From Tunturibacter empetritectus (GTDB taxonomy: Bacteria; Acidobacteriota; Terriglobia; Terriglobales; Acidobacteriaceae), in contig NZ_CP132932.1 of NCBI RefSeq assembly GCF_040358985.1, forward strand, positions 3,348,001-3,412,000: a stretch of DNA of 64,000 nt, in the 5' to 3' direction. The notes under the pieces were generated by a model. It was not told the origin of the DNA. It made no database searches and saw only the letters and a program-made list of their open reading frames with translations. How positions within the stretch are numbered: position 1 is the stretch's first letter; the number at the start of each line of letters is the position of its first letter. Shown here piece after piece: positions 1 through 10,242 of the stretch. Position numbers and translations under genes: made by a program.

Positions 1-2406
1 CTGGGCAAGGAAAATCGTTTCTGGTGGGATGTGCTGGAGAATGGGACGTCGAGCCGGTATGCTTCGTTCTTCGATATCGACTGGCAGCCGCAGGAGGAGC
101 GTCTGCGAGACAAGGTGCTGGTGCCGATTCTTGGGGATCAGTATGGGCGGGTGCTGCAGACGGGCGGAATCAAGGTGGTGCGGCGAGGGGTGAAGTTTCA
201 GGTGGAGTGTTCGGGGCAGTCGCTGCCGGTTTCTCCGCAGTCGCTGCCGGTGATTCTGGCGCGCGCGGCGGAGTATGCGAAGTCGGATACGCTGAGTTTT
301 CTAGCGGCTTCGTTTGGCCGGTTGCCGGCGCCGGAGTATGTGGATCGGCGAACGATTCTGGCCCGGCATCGCGATAAGGTGGTGCTGTTTACGCTGCTGG
401 ATCGGCTGTGCGCGGAGGAGCCGGCGATTCTCGATGCGATGGACCGGTCGGCGGCGGAGTTGAACGAGAATCTCGATGCGCTGGATGATTTTTTGAATCA
501 GCAGAACTATCGGCTGGCTTACTGGAAGACGGCGGATCAGCAGTTGAGCTATCGGCGATTCTTTGATGTGAATACGCTGATCGGTCTGCGGGTGGAGCGA
601 GAGTATGTGTTCGAAGAGACGCATGCGCTGGTGCTGGATTGGCTGCGGCGAGGGGTGCTCGATGGGGTGCGGGTGGATCATCCGGATGGTTTGCGGGATC
701 CGAAGGAGTACTTCAAGCGGCTGCGGGAGCGGGCTCCAGATGCGTGGGTGATCGGGGAGAAGATTCTTGAGCCGGGTGAGTTTCTGCGTGAGGACTGGCC
801 GGTTGAGGGCACGAGTGGGTATGACTTTCTGAATGTTGCGGCGGCGGTGCTGGTGGCGCCTGAGGGCATGATGGAGCTGTCCACGCTGTATGGGGATTTT
901 ACGGGCCAGCCAACGGACTTTCACGCGATTGCGCATGAGAAGAAGATCAACGTGTCGCAGGAGGCGCTGGGGAGCGATGTGAATCGGCTGACGTCGATCT
1001 TTGTGGAGATCTGCGAGGCGAATCGCGATGAGCGCGACTACACGAGAGCGGAGGTGAGGCGAGCGATTCGGGAGGTGGCGGCTTGCTTTTCGATCTATCG
1101 GACTTACGTGGTGCCGGAGCGTGAGGAGATTACCGAGGAAGACCGCGAGTACATTACGCAGGCTGCGGAGTGCGCGAAGGAGACGCGGCAGGATATCGAC
1201 GGAGGGCTGTTTGATTTTCTTCGGGACGTGTTGACGATGCAGGTGAAGGGGAGGCTGGAGAGCGAATTTTTGCTGAGGTTCCAGCAGTTCACCGGGCCGG
1301 TGATGGCGAAGGGCGTGGAGGACACGGCGTTTTACTGCTACAACCGTTTGACGGGAATGAACGAGGTGGGGAGCGATCCGGGGCGCAATGGATTGAGCAT
1401 TGAGGAGTTTCACTCGTACTGCAGGAAGATGCAGGAGACGCATCCTTGCACGATGACTACGCTGTCGACGCACGATACCAAGCGCAGCGATGATGTGAGG
1501 GCGCGGATGGCGGTGCTGTCGGAGATCCCGGAGAAGTTTGGTGCGGCGATACAGCGGTGGTCGCGGATGAACAATGCGTTTCGCGCGCGCAAACCCGGAG
1601 TTGATCCGCTGCCGGACAGGAATACGGAGTACTTCTACTACCAGACTTTGATTGGGGCGTGGCCGCTGCCGATGGATCGTGCGCAGGCCTATATGTTGAA
1701 GGCGATGCGCGAGGCCAAACAGCAGACGACGTGGGTGGCGAATAACAAGGAGTTTGAAGACGCGCTGAAGTTATTTATTGAGTTCACTTATAGCTACGCG
1801 CCGTTTCAGCGGGAGCTGCAGCAGTTTGTGGAGAGGATTCTGGAGGCGGGGCGGGTGAACTCGCTGGCGCAGACACTGCTGAAGTACACGGCACCGGGTG
1901 TGCCGGATCTTTATCAGGGGACGGAGTTGTGGGACTTGAGTTTGGTCGATCCGGACAACCGGCGACCGGTGGACTATGCGCTGCGGCAGCGGTTGCTGCA
2001 GGAGTTGAAGCAGATGAACGGCGGCGATGCAGCGGCGCAGGTGATGGCTAGAGCCGAGGATGGACTGCCGAAGATGTGGACGATTCATAAGGCGCTTCAC
2101 CTGCGGCGCGAGCGGCCGGCGTCGTTTGGCACGGAGGCTGACTATGTTCCGTTGATGGTGGATGGAGCCAAGCATGATCATGTGATTGCGTATCTAAGGG
2201 GCGAGGATGTGGTGACGGTGGTGCCGAGGTTGATGATGAAGCTGGGCGGAGCGTGGAGGGACACCGTGGTGACCTTGCCTGAGGGGCGGTGGAGGAATCG
2301 TCTGTCGGGAGTGATGGTGGAGGGTGGTGAGGTTGAGGTCAAGGGACTGTTCAAGGATTTTCCGGTGGCGCTGCTGGCGCGCGAAGAGGTTGGGGGAGAC
2401 CGCTGA
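1..2406 (+). CDS. treY: malto-oligosyltrehalose synthase (partial, 5' end outside window)
   Basis: Isomerises the reducing-end alpha-1,4 bond of maltooligosaccharides to alpha,alpha-1,1, the first step of the TreY/TreZ trehalose route in the cytoplasm. The frame is open from base 1 (LGKENRFWWDVLENG), so the true start lies upstream; about 801 residues are visible. GH13 motifs are present: GVRVDHPDGL with the nucleophile Asp near visible residue 226, VIGEKIL with the acid/base Glu near 253, and LSTHDTKRSDDVRARM, which is typical of TreY rather than ordinary amylases. The stop overlaps the treZ start by one base (TGATG), so the two are translationally coupled. Identification is firm; only the N-terminus is missing. 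Confidence 0.95.
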   Translation: MGKENRFWWDVLENGTSSRYASFFDIDWQPQEERLRDKVLVPILGDQYGRVLQTGGIKVVRRGVKFQVECSGQSLPVSPQSLPVILARAAEYAKSDTLSFLAASFGRLPAPEYVDRRTILARHRDKVVLFTLLDRLCAEEPAILDAMDRSAAELNENLDALDDFLNQQNYRLAYWKTADQQLSYRRFFDVNTLIGLRVEREYVFEETHALVLDWLRRGVLDGVRVDHPDGLRDPKEYFKRLRERAPDAWVIGEKILEPGEFLREDWPVEGTSGYDFLNVAAAVLVAPEGMMELSTLYGDFTGQPTDFHAIAHEKKINVSQEALGSDVNRLTSIFVEICEANRDERDYTRAEVRRAIREVAACFSIYRTYVVPEREEITEEDREYITQAAECAKETRQDIDGGLFDFLRDVLTMQVKGRLESEFLLRFQQFTGPVMAKGVEDTAFYCYNRLTGMNEVGSDPGRNGLSIEEFHSYCRKMQETHPCTMTTLSTHDTKRSDDVRARMAVLSEIPEKFGAAIQRWSRMNNAFRARKPGVDPLPDRNTEYFYYQTLIGAWPLPMDRAQAYMLKAMREAKQQTTWVANNKEFEDALKLFIEFTYSYAPFQRELQQFVERILEAGRVNSLAQTLLKYTAPGVPDLYQGTELWDLSLVDPDNRRPVDYALRQRLLQELKQMNGGDAAAQVMARAEDGLPKMWTIHKALHLRRERPASFGTEADYVPLMVDGAKHDHVIAYLRGEDVVTVVPRLMMKLGGAWRDTVVTLPEGRWRNRLSGVMVEGGEVEVKGLFKDFPVALLAREEVGGDR

Positions 2407-4157
2407 TGCATGAGTTTACGGTTTGGGCGCCTGGGGCGTCGAAGGTGGGCGTGAAGATTGGTGATGCTACGTATCCGATGAATGGGCCTGACGAGCATGG
2501 ATGGTGGCGCGCGTCGGTGGAGCAGGCGGGGCCGGGGACCGACTATGGGTTTGTGATCGGAGACGATCCGAAGGCATGGCCCGATCCGCGGTCGGAGTGG
2601 CAGCCGGATGGAGTGCATGGACTGTCGCGGGTGTATGACCGGGAGGCCTTCCAATGGAGCGACAGAAGCTGGAGTGCGCCTGCGCTCTCGCATGCTGTGA
2701 TCTATGAGTTGCATGTGGGGACGTTTACGCCGGGGGGGACCTTTGATTCGACGATTGAGAGGCTTGGATATCTGGTGGAGCTTGGCATTACGCATGTGGA
2801 GTTGATGCCGGTGGCTGCGTTTCCGGGCGGCCAGGGGTGGGGGTATGACGGCGTTGCGTTGTTCGCGGTGACCGAGCAGTATGGCGGCCCGGATGGGTTG
2901 AAGCGGCTGGTGGATGCGTGCCACGCGCGCGGGTTGGCGGTGTTGCTGGATGTGGTTTACAACCACTTTGGACCGGTGGGGAACTACTCGGGCAAGTACG
3001 GGCCTTACATCACGGAGAGACACCACACTCCGTGGGGCGGCGCGATTAACTTCGAGGGCGAGGGAAGCGATGAGGTGCGGCGATTCTTCTGCGATAACGC
3101 GCTGATGTGGATGCGGGAGTATCACATCGATGGACTTCGTCTGGACGCGGTGCACGAGTATATCGATCGGTCGGCGGTTCACTTTATGGAGCAGTTGTCG
3201 TCCGAGGTGAAGGCGTTGTCGGAGAAGCTGAGACGCAGGCTGGTGCTGATCGCCGAGAGCGATTTGAACGATCCCAGAGTTGTTACGCGTGTAGAGAGCG
3301 GCGGGTACGGGATGGATGCGCAGTGGAGCGATGATTTTCATCATGCGCTGTTCACGGTGCTTACGGCGGAGGAAGAGGGGAAGGGTTACTACTCCGACTT
3401 CGGCACGATGGCGAAGCTGGCGAAGTCTTTGACGAAGAACTTTGTGCAGGATGGGACGTATTCGCAGTATCGACGGCGATCGCATGGGCGGCCGGCGGAT
3501 GAGTTGTCGCCGCATCATTTTCTGGGGTACATCCAGAACCACGACCAGGTGGGCAATCGTGCGATCGGCGACAGAGTGGATCAGACGGTGGGGTTCGACC
3601 GCGCGAAGGTGGCGGCGGCACTGGTGTTGACGGCGCCGTTTCTTCCGATGATCTTTCAGGGGGAGGAGTATGCGGCTTCGACGCCGTTTCTCTACTTCGC
3701 GGACCATGAGGATCCGGAGATGGCGAAGGCGGTCAAGAATGGGCGGCGGAGTGAGTTCGCTGCGTTTGGATGGAACCCCGAGGAGATTCCCGATCCGGAG
3801 AATGTCGAGACCTTTCTGCGTTCGAAGTTGAATTGGGAGGAGGTTCATGAGGGTCGCCATGCGGAGATGCTGGATTGGTATCGCAGGCTGATTGAGTTGC
3901 GGCGCGGGTCGGTGGCGTTGAACGATGGAGCGGTGGGTCACGTGAAGGCGGTGTTTGATGAGGAGCGGCGCTGGCTAGTGTTTGAGCGTGGGGCGGTGAT
4001 GTTGATGTGCAATCTTGGAGCGGAGAAGGTGGAGCTTCCTCATTCGAGGCGGGCGCAGTTGTTGCTGGCTTCGAAGGCTGAGGTTGTGGTGAAGGGTGAT
4101 TCGGTGGAGTTACCTGGTGATAGCGCGGCGATCCTTTCGAGTGAGGCGATGCGGTAG
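2406..4157 (+). CDS. treZ: malto-oligosyltrehalose trehalohydrolase
   Basis: Hydrolyses the alpha-1,4 bond next to the trehalosyl end made by TreY and releases trehalose. The protein has 583 residues, usual for TreZ. It starts with an early-set beta-sandwich (HEFTVWAPGASKVGVKIG) followed by the GH13 barrel: LDVVYNHFG (region I), DGLRLDAVHEY with catalytic Asp247, LIAESD with Glu284 and YIQNHDQVGN (region IV). It is coupled to treY by a one-base stop/start overlap. No glgX or other glycogen gene is visible on this side; such genes may lie upstream of the window. Trehalose made this way usually serves as an osmotic and desiccation protectant. Confidence 0.95.
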   Translation: MHEFTVWAPGASKVGVKIGDATYPMNGPDEHGWWRASVEQAGPGTDYGFVIGDDPKAWPDPRSEWQPDGVHGLSRVYDREAFQWSDRSWSAPALSHAVIYELHVGTFTPGGTFDSTIERLGYLVELGITHVELMPVAAFPGGQGWGYDGVALFAVTEQYGGPDGLKRLVDACHARGLAVLLDVVYNHFGPVGNYSGKYGPYITERHHTPWGGAINFEGEGSDEVRRFFCDNALMWMREYHIDGLRLDAVHEYIDRSAVHFMEQLSSEVKALSEKLRRRLVLIAESDLNDPRVVTRVESGGYGMDAQWSDDFHHALFTVLTAEEEGKGYYSDFGTMAKLAKSLTKNFVQDGTYSQYRRRSHGRPADELSPHHFLGYIQNHDQVGNRAIGDRVDQTVGFDRAKVAAALVLTAPFLPMIFQGEEYAASTPFLYFADHEDPEMAKAVKNGRRSEFAAFGWNPEEIPDPENVETFLRSKLNWEEVHEGRHAEMLDWYRRLIELRRGSVALNDGAVGHVKAVFDEERRWLVFERGAVMLMCNLGAEKVELPHSRRAQLLLASKAEVVVKGDSVELPGDSAAILSSEAMR

Positions 4158-4507
4158 ATTCTGACGATATTTTTGAAGATTGCTTTGTTCCGCAAATGAA
4201 TTTTGTTTCGTAATGAACTTAGGTGGCTTAGGCAGTGTGAAGGGTTTCATCACGTGGTAATCGGCACAGACGGAGACACGTTACGAGAGAGTGTCTGGCT
4301 ATGGATTGCGTGACGCACGGAGCTGCAAAGCGTTTAGCATGAAGAGCGGGTTGAAACCGGGGTCTCCGGTTTTGCCCTCTTCAACAACGTTCTTCTCCCG
4401 GGAAACTTTTGCGTTGCTAACTCGTCTTCCGTAGTGGATGGCGACCTGGATGAGTCAATTTCAGGCGACCGACGAGGGCAACTGGATTTAATTTGAGGAA
4501 GAGAACC
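4158..4507. other. intergenic region between treZ and the DUF5666-like gene
   Basis: This 350-base stretch has no convincing reading frame. Its first 60 bases are AT-rich compared with the neighbours and could hold the treZ transcript end. The middle contains a strong compound hairpin (4341-4382, listed separately). The last 20 bases carry a GAGGAAGAG ribosome binding site for the next gene. I see no clear sigma-70 promoter. Confidence 0.5.
4341..4382. terminator. compound hairpin, possible terminator or 5' leader structure
   Basis: An outer stem of GAAGAG/GGG against CCC/TCTTC encloses an inner perfect stem AAACCGG/CCGGTTT with loop GGTCT. There is no long T-run directly after it, so a classical Rho-independent terminator is uncertain; it could instead be a structured leader of the following secreted-protein/TonB-receptor transcript. 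Confidence 0.4.
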
Positions 4508-5671
4508 ATGTTGAAAAACTCTGGGATTTTTCGCGGGGCGGTGTTGTGTGCCGGCATTCTCCTTTCGAGTGCCGCGCCTTTCGCGAGCAGCCTGAGTGTT
4601 CTGGCGCAGACACCGGCTGCGGCGCCTGCAGCCTCGCGGCAGATTGGCACGGTGAAGGCTACGGCAGGGAACAGCCTGACGCTAACGACGGATGCGGGGC
4701 AGGAGGTTGTGGTGAGTGTGGCCGATGGGGCGCGCATTCTGCAGCTCGCGCCAGGCAGCACCGACTTGAAGACAGCGCAGACGATTGCGTTGACTGATAT
4801 TGCAGCAGGGGACCGTGTGCTGGTAAGCGGTAAGGCAGGCGACGGTGGTGTGGGACTCACGGCTTCGCGGGTGATTCTGATGAAGTCGTCGGAGATTGCG
4901 CAGAAGCACGAGGCGGAGCAGGGCGACTGGCAGAAGCGTGGGACGGGCGGCATTGTGAGCGCGGTGGATGCCGGGGCCGGCTCAATTGTGTTGTCGGTGG
5001 GTGCGAAGAAACTGACAGTGACTACGTCGAGTGCGACGAAGTTTCGGCGGTATGCGGGCGACTCGGTAAAGTTTGAAGATGCGAAGCCGGGGACACTGGC
5101 GCAGATCGAGGTGGGCGATCAACTGCGGGTGCGCGGGGCCAAGTCAGACGATGGTTCGTCGATGCAGGCGGAAGAGGTGGTGAGCGGATCGTTCAAGAAT
5201 CTGGCTGGTTTGATTGGGACCGTCGACACCGCTGGCGGAACGCTGACGCTGAAGGATCTTTCGACGAAGAAGACAGTGATGGTGAAGATTACGGACAACT
5301 CCAGTTTGAAGGCTTTGCCGCCACAGGCTGCAGCGCGGTTTGCTGCTCGCGCAAAGGGCGGGGCCGCTGCTGGCGGGGGCGCGCAGAGTGGAGGGCAGGG
5401 GAGCGGTGGCGAGGGAGAACGGGCTGAGGGACGCTCTGCTGGAGCCGATCTCTCTCAGCTGGTGAGCCGGCTGCCCAGCCAGACGGTTGCGGACCTGAAG
5501 GCGGGAGACGCGGTGATGATCGTTGCGTCGCAGCCTGATCCCAATGGCCATGTAACTTGTGTGACTCTGCTCTCGGGAGTGGAGCCGATTCTGGCAGCGA
5601 CGCCGAACGGTGGACCGGCGTTGACGCTGTCTCCGTGGAGCCTTGGCGGCTCTGATAGCAGCGCGCAGTAG
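4508..5671 (+). CDS. secreted DUF5666-like beta-repeat protein
   Basis: A 387-residue exported protein of unknown function. The start at 4508 is preceded by GAGGAAGAG; a TTG 15 bases upstream is less likely. The N-terminus is a signal peptide (GAVLCAGILLSSAAPFASS, then LAQT). At least three repeats of about 75 residues follow the pattern IGTVKATAGNSLTLTT...VLVSGKAGD, GGIVSAVDAGAGSIVLSV and IGTVDTAGGTLTLKD, which resembles DUF5666 small beta-barrel domains. A Gly/Ala/Gln-rich linker near residues 280-310 precedes a final segment. It lies 42 bases upstream of a TonB-dependent receptor and is probably co-transcribed with it, suggesting a joint periplasmic or envelope role (inference). Family assignment is by pattern only. 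Confidence 0.65.
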   Translation: MLKNSGIFRGAVLCAGILLSSAAPFASSLSVLAQTPAAAPAASRQIGTVKATAGNSLTLTTDAGQEVVVSVADGARILQLAPGSTDLKTAQTIALTDIAAGDRVLVSGKAGDGGVGLTASRVILMKSSEIAQKHEAEQGDWQKRGTGGIVSAVDAGAGSIVLSVGAKKLTVTTSSATKFRRYAGDSVKFEDAKPGTLAQIEVGDQLRVRGAKSDDGSSMQAEEVVSGSFKNLAGLIGTVDTAGGTLTLKDLSTKKTVMVKITDNSSLKALPPQAAARFAARAKGGAAAGGGAQSGGQGSGGEGERAEGRSAGADLSQLVSRLPSQTVADLKAGDAVMIVASQPDPNGHVTCVTLLSGVEPILAATPNGGPALTLSPWSLGGSDSSAQ

Positions 5672-5713
5672 CTCGATCGCGGCTGCAACAAAGAAAGACC
5701 TTTAGGAGAAGTA

Positions 5714-8662
5714 ATGTCATTTCGCGCAGGGTTGAGGTTTGTTTTACTTTTTTTGGTTGCATGGATGCCGGTGGTGACAAGCGCTCAGCAAACGGGCGCG
5801 ACGGTGCATGGGCTGGTGGCGGATCCTGAGAGCGCTGTGATTCCGGGTGCGACCGTGACGCTGACTCCTGCTTCGGGCAAGCCTTTAATGACGCAGTCGC
5901 AGAGCGATGGAAGTTATATGCTGCAGGGTGTTCCTGCGGGGACCTATTCGGTGACGGTGACGATGCCTGGGTTCGCCTCGTACGTGAAGCTGGGGGTGAG
6001 GATTGCGGCGGGGCAGAACCTGGCGCTGGATGCGAAGATGGCGATCGAGGAGCAGAAGCAGCAGGTGAACGTCAATGCGCAGGGTGCGCAGGTGAGCGTA
6101 GACTCCGACAGCAATGCCAGCAGCACAGTAATCAAGGGGAAGGATCTGGAGGCGCTTTCGGATGATCCGGATGAGCTTTCTTCGGAGTTGACTGCTTTGG
6201 CGGGGCCTGCCGCGGGGCCGAACGGTGGCCAGATTTATGTGGACGGATTTACCGGCGGGCAGCTGCCTCCGAAGTCTTCGATCCGCGAGATTCGCATCAA
6301 TCAGAATCCTTTTTCAGCGCAGTACGACAAGCTGGGTTATGGGCGAGTTGAGGTGTTTACGAAGCCGGGCACGGACAAGTTTCACGGCAGCCTGAGTGTG
6401 CAGGGTGGGGATAATGCGTTTAACACGTCGAATCCGTTTTTGGGTGCGTCGAATACGCAGCCACCGTATTACACGACCTTCATTCTGGGCAGCGTAAGCG
6501 GGCCGATCAACCGGTTCTCTTCGTTTACGGTGGGGGGCTCGCACCGGACGATTCAGGACAACAATATCGTCAATCCGAGTGGCTTCTACGCGAGTTCTGC
6601 CAGTTCGCTAACGCCCTGTTCGCCTGGGGATTTGAGCTGCTCGTATTTTTCTTCGTATCCGGAGTCAGCGCGTGCGGTGTCGCATCCGCAGACGCGCAGC
6701 GATGTGAGTCCGCGCGTTGATTTTGCGCTGGGGGAGAAGAACACGCTGACGGTGCGGTACCAGTACAACGTGAATGGGCAGCAGAACAACGGCATCGGGA
6801 ATACGAATCTTCCGACCGCGGGCTACAACACGGAGACGACGGAAAATACGGTTCAGATCAGCGATACGCAGATCTTGAGTCCTCGGGTGATCAATGAGAC
6901 GCGGTTTGAGTATCAGCGCGACTACTCGACGCAGGACCCGGTAAGTACGGATCCTACGTTGTCGGTGCAGGGAATCTTTACGTCGGGTGGGTCGAGCCTG
7001 GGGACGCAGAGAAGCACCAGCACGCATCTTGAGGTGCAGAACTATAGCTCGATTGCGCTGGCGAAGAACTTTATTCGGTTTGGCGTAAGGGGGCGCACGA
7101 CCAACGAATCGCTGTCGTCGAATGCGGGATTGAATGGGACGTTTACTTACTCATATCTGCTGGATCCGTGCACGGACCCGAATCCGAGCATCAAGCGGCC
7201 GAGTAACTGTAATGCTCAGGCGACGAAGCCTTGCGATGCTCTGAATGCAGGCATCTCGTCGTACCAGTGCGGGCTGCCGGGGCAGTATGCTGCGACCGCG
7301 ATCAATAAACTGGAGGTGGATGGGCGCCTGACCGATGTGGGGTTCTATGCGGAGGATGACTGGAAGCCGAGGGGGAACCTGACGATTACATACGGCATTC
7401 GGCTAGAGGCGCAGAACGTCATAAATAGCGGGCATGATTTTGCGCCGCGGGCATCGTTCGCTTACGGGATTCCGCGGGGCGGCGGGAAGTCGCCCACGAC
7501 GGTGGTGCGAGGCGGATTCGGCATCTTTTACGATCGCTTTACGCTCGCGAATTATCTGACGACGTTGCAGGAGAATGGCGTCAATCAGGTGACCTCGACG
7601 GTGATCAATCCTGGGGCGGTGTGCACGCCGGAGAATCCTGCTAACTGTGGCGCTTCGGTTGCGAACAAGATTACGACCTATGGGCTGGGCAATGGAATTC
7701 GCAGCTCGTACACGATGCAAGAAGCGGTTGGGGTCGATCAGCAGCTTGGGCGTGCAGCGACGATGTCGGTGAACTACCTTTACGCGCGCGGCGATCATCA
7801 GTATCTGAGCAGGAACTTCATCGTCGACAATGGGTTCGATCAGCAGTTTCAGTCGGGCGGCGTCTATAAGGAGAACCAGCTGCTGATCAATGGCAATGCG
7901 CGGTTGAAGAAGCTTACGCTGTTTGGTTTTTATTCGTTGAACCTTGCGGATGCGAATACTTCGGGGGCGGGATTCTTTCCGACCAGCAACACGGATACAA
8001 AGGTGGACTATGGGCGCGCTTCGTTTGCCCACGCGAGCTTTGGGGTTGTCGGAGGGAGCTGGCAGCTTCCTTATAGTTTTACTGCGAGTCCGTTCATTAT
8101 TGCGCAGTCGGGGACGCCGTATAACCTGACAACGGGCCTTGATCCTGCGGGTACTTCGATCTATAACCAGCGGCCGTTCTTTGCGAGTGGGGACAGTGGG
8201 GCCTGCAGGGTTTCGAGTGCCTTCAGCTCCACGCAGACTGGCAGTTTGACGCCTGTTCCGATCAACTACTGTAATGGTCCAGCGAATTTTACGTTCAACC
8301 TTCGTGCTTCGCGGACGTTTGGATTTGGAGAGAAGACTCGCAGTGCGGCTTCGGCGACGAGCGGGAGTGGGCCTGGCGGACCTGGAGGTGGTCCGGGCGG
8401 CGGGCCAGGTGGAGGTCCTCGGGCTGGCGGGCCGGGTGGGGTTCGCGGTGGGTTTGGACCTCAGGGGGCAAGTTCAGGTCATCGGTATACCTTTACGCTG
8501 GGAGCGCAGGCGTTCAATCTGTTCAATGTGATTCCTTATGGGACGCCTACGAGTAGCTTGAGTTCGCCGCGATTCGGTCAGTTCACTACGCTGGCTGCTG
8601 GGCCGTTCAGTTCGGCTACGGCTTCGCGGCGGATTACTTTGCAGGCTACGTTTAATTTCTAA
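5714..8662 (+). CDS. TonB-dependent receptor with carboxypeptidase-regulatory-like domain
   Basis: An outer-membrane protein of 982 residues of the type expanded in Acidobacteriota. A signal peptide (residues 1-24, ending VVTSAQ) is followed by an Ig-like regulatory domain (TVHGLVADPESAVIPGATVTL, about 30-110). Next comes a plug-like region (GQIYVDGFTGGQLPPKSS and INQNPFSAQYDKLGYGRVEV, about 175-215) and then a long beta-barrel ending in the terminal phenylalanine motif ITLQATFNF. No clear TonB box is visible. Near residues 885-908 there is a Gly/Pro-rich tract (GPGGPGGGPGGGPGGG) followed by a variable stretch. The AGGAGAAGTA ribosome binding site supports the start. The substrate cannot be read from sequence; these receptors are often linked to oligosaccharide or siderophore uptake. 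Confidence 0.85.
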   Translation: MSFRAGLRFVLLFLVAWMPVVTSAQQTGATVHGLVADPESAVIPGATVTLTPASGKPLMTQSQSDGSYMLQGVPAGTYSVTVTMPGFASYVKLGVRIAAGQNLALDAKMAIEEQKQQVNVNAQGAQVSVDSDSNASSTVIKGKDLEALSDDPDELSSELTALAGPAAGPNGGQIYVDGFTGGQLPPKSSIREIRINQNPFSAQYDKLGYGRVEVFTKPGTDKFHGSLSVQGGDNAFNTSNPFLGASNTQPPYYTTFILGSVSGPINRFSSFTVGGSHRTIQDNNIVNPSGFYASSASSLTPCSPGDLSCSYFSSYPESARAVSHPQTRSDVSPRVDFALGEKNTLTVRYQYNVNGQQNNGIGNTNLPTAGYNTETTENTVQISDTQILSPRVINETRFEYQRDYSTQDPVSTDPTLSVQGIFTSGGSSLGTQRSTSTHLEVQNYSSIALAKNFIRFGVRGRTTNESLSSNAGLNGTFTYSYLLDPCTDPNPSIKRPSNCNAQATKPCDALNAGISSYQCGLPGQYAATAINKLEVDGRLTDVGFYAEDDWKPRGNLTITYGIRLEAQNVINSGHDFAPRASFAYGIPRGGGKSPTTVVRGGFGIFYDRFTLANYLTTLQENGVNQVTSTVINPGAVCTPENPANCGASVANKITTYGLGNGIRSSYTMQEAVGVDQQLGRAATMSVNYLYARGDHQYLSRNFIVDNGFDQQFQSGGVYKENQLLINGNARLKKLTLFGFYSLNLADANTSGAGFFPTSNTDTKVDYGRASFAHASFGVVGGSWQLPYSFTASPFIIAQSGTPYNLTTGLDPAGTSIYNQRPFFASGDSGACRVSSAFSSTQTGSLTPVPINYCNGPANFTFNLRASRTFGFGEKTRSAASATSGSGPGGPGGGPGGGPGGGPRAGGPGGVRGGFGPQGASSGHRYTFTLGAQAFNLFNVIPYGTPTSSLSSPRFGQFTTLAAGPFSSATASRRITLQATFNF

Positions 8663-8686
8663 GTGTCCTGCCGGACGGGCCCACTG

Positions 8687-8760
8687 CGCGTGGGGCGGTC
8701 ACTTCGTGACTTGTATACCTTGTTTTGGCGCACAAAAATGCTTGGCCTCCCGTTGGTCGG
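8687..8760. repeat. intergenic repeat copy A (GGTCACTTCGTGAC type)
   Basis: It contains GGGGCGGTCACTTCGTGAC followed by GTATACC and, about 30 bases later, CTCCCGTTGGTCG. The core GTCAC-TTC-GTGAC is a perfect short hairpin. A second copy with the same order of blocks lies at 10243-10301, on the other side of the homogentisate dioxygenase gene. Confidence 0.7.
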
Positions 8761-8792
8761 AGACTGGATGCGGTTTTCGGCTTGTGTGAGTG

Positions 8793-10091
8793 CTACGGTT
8801 TGAAGTTCTTCTTCAAGGTCTGCCAGCAGGTGTAGTACTCGTTTTGGCGGGCTGCGGTGTCCATCGCGAACTTAGTGGGACGGCAGACGAAGCGGGTTTC
8901 GAACATGAATGCCAGCGTGCCATCTAGTTTGACGGGCTTGAGTTCGGCTTTGCTGGCGCGGTCGAAGGTTTCGGCGTCAGGGCCGTGCCCGCTCATGCAG
9001 TTGTGCAGGCTGGCTCCGCCGGGGACGAAGCCTTCGGCCTTGGCGTCATACTCGCCTGTGACGAGGCCCATGAACTCGTTCATGAAGTTGCGATGGAACC
9101 AGGGTGGGCGGAAGGTGTGCTCGGCGACGATCCAGCGTGGAGGGAAGATGGCGAAGTCTACGTTGGCGGTTCCTGGGATCTCGCTAGGCGAGGTGAGGAC
9201 GGTGTAGATGGAGGGGTCGGGGTGATCGAAGCTGACGGAGTTGATGCAGTTGAAGCGCGCAAGGTCGTACTTGCAGGGGGCGTAGTTACCGTGCCAGGCG
9301 ACGACGTCGAGAGGGGAGTGGTCGAAGTCGGTGGCCCAGAGATTGCCCTGGAACTTTGCGACTACCTGGAATTTGCCGTTGTCTCGGTCGTCGTATGCGG
9401 CGTGCGGAGTGAGGAAGTCGCGGCTGTTGGCCAGGCCGTTAGCGCCGATTGCGCCGAGCTCGGGCAGGCGAAAGCTGGCTCCGTAGTTTTCTAAGAGGTA
9501 GCCGCGGGCTTGCGGGTCGAGCAATTCCACGCGGAACTTGATGCCGCGGGGGATGAGGGCGACTTCGCCGGGGGTGAGGTCGAGGATGCCGAGTTCGGTG
9601 TGGAGCAGGAGGCGGCCGAGCTGCGGGACGAAGAGTAGTTCGCCGTCGGCGGTGTAGAAGAAGCGGTCGGTCATGCTTTTGTTTGCGGAGTAGATGTGGA
9701 TGGCGACGCCGGAATGCATGGTGAGGTCGCCGTTGCCGGCGAGGGTGGTGAGGCCGTCGATGAAATCCACTCCTCCCGGAGTGGTGGGTAGTGGTAACGG
9801 GTCCCAGCGGAGCTGGCTGGGCGTGGTTTCGACCTCGTTGAAGGGAGTGGAGCGGACCATGCCGTTGGCGATGCGCTCGTAGGGTTTGTGCATGACGGAG
9901 GGGCGGATGCGATAGGTCCAGGTTCGGCGGTTGAGCAGGCGCGGCGCGGTGAAGGGGCTGCCGCTGAGCTGCTCGGTGTAGAGCCCGAGCGGGGCCTTCT
10001 GCGGGGCGTTCTGGCCGACGGGAAGGGCGCCGGGATGGGCCTCGGTGGCGAACTCATTTCCGAAGCCGCTGGAGTACTTGAGATCGGGCAT
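8793..10091 (-). CDS. hmgA: homogentisate 1,2-dioxygenase
   Basis: Iron-dependent ring cleavage of homogentisate to maleylacetoacetate in tyrosine/phenylalanine degradation. The protein starts [18 protein letters not shown], a typical HmgA N-terminus, and has 432 residues as expected. The iron-ligand region is intact: [15 protein letters not shown] and [15 protein letters not shown] near the C-terminus. An AAGAGGATCACC ribosome binding site supports the start at 10091 over an in-frame ATG 45 bases upstream. It is separated from the upstream aldehyde dehydrogenase gene by about 250 bases containing a repeat, so it probably has its own transcript. The other tyrosine-degradation genes (hpd, fahA) are not in the window. 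Confidence 0.95.
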   Translation of the reverse strand: MPDLKYSSGFGNEFATEAHPGALPVGQNAPQKAPLGLYTEQLSGSPFTAPRLLNRRTWTYRIRPSVMHKPYERIANGMVRSTPFNEVETTPSQLRWDPLPLPTTPGGVDFIDGLTTLAGNGDLTMHSGVAIHIYSANKSMTDRFFYTADGELLFVPQLGRLLLHTELGILDLTPGEVALIPRGIKFRVELLDPQARGYLLENYGASFRLPELGAIGANGLANSRDFLTPHAAYDDRDNGKFQVVAKFQGNLWATDFDHSPLDVVAWHGNYAPCKYDLARFNCINSVSFDHPDPSIYTVLTSPSEIPGTANVDFAIFPPRWIVAEHTFRPPWFHRNFMNEFMGLVTGEYDAKAEGFVPGGASLHNCMSGHGPDAETFDRASKAELKPVKLDGTLAFMFETRFVCRPTKFAMDTAARQNEYYTCWQTLKKNFKP

Positions 10092-10242
10092 GGTGATCCT
10101 CTTGGTAAAGATGTGTCTGGTTGACGAGAGCTTCACGACGAGCGGAGATGGCTTCTCGACGACACAGAAGCTTAGCCGAAAACTGGTGTCTCGTGTTGGG
10201 GGGTGCTATGGCGATTTTCAGTAAAAAGACAAATGCCCGCTA

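Noticed and set aside
2178..3941. 587-codon frame antisense to treY/treZ
   Set aside because: Arg/His/Pro-rich translation typical of the reverse of a GC-rich gene; no domain.
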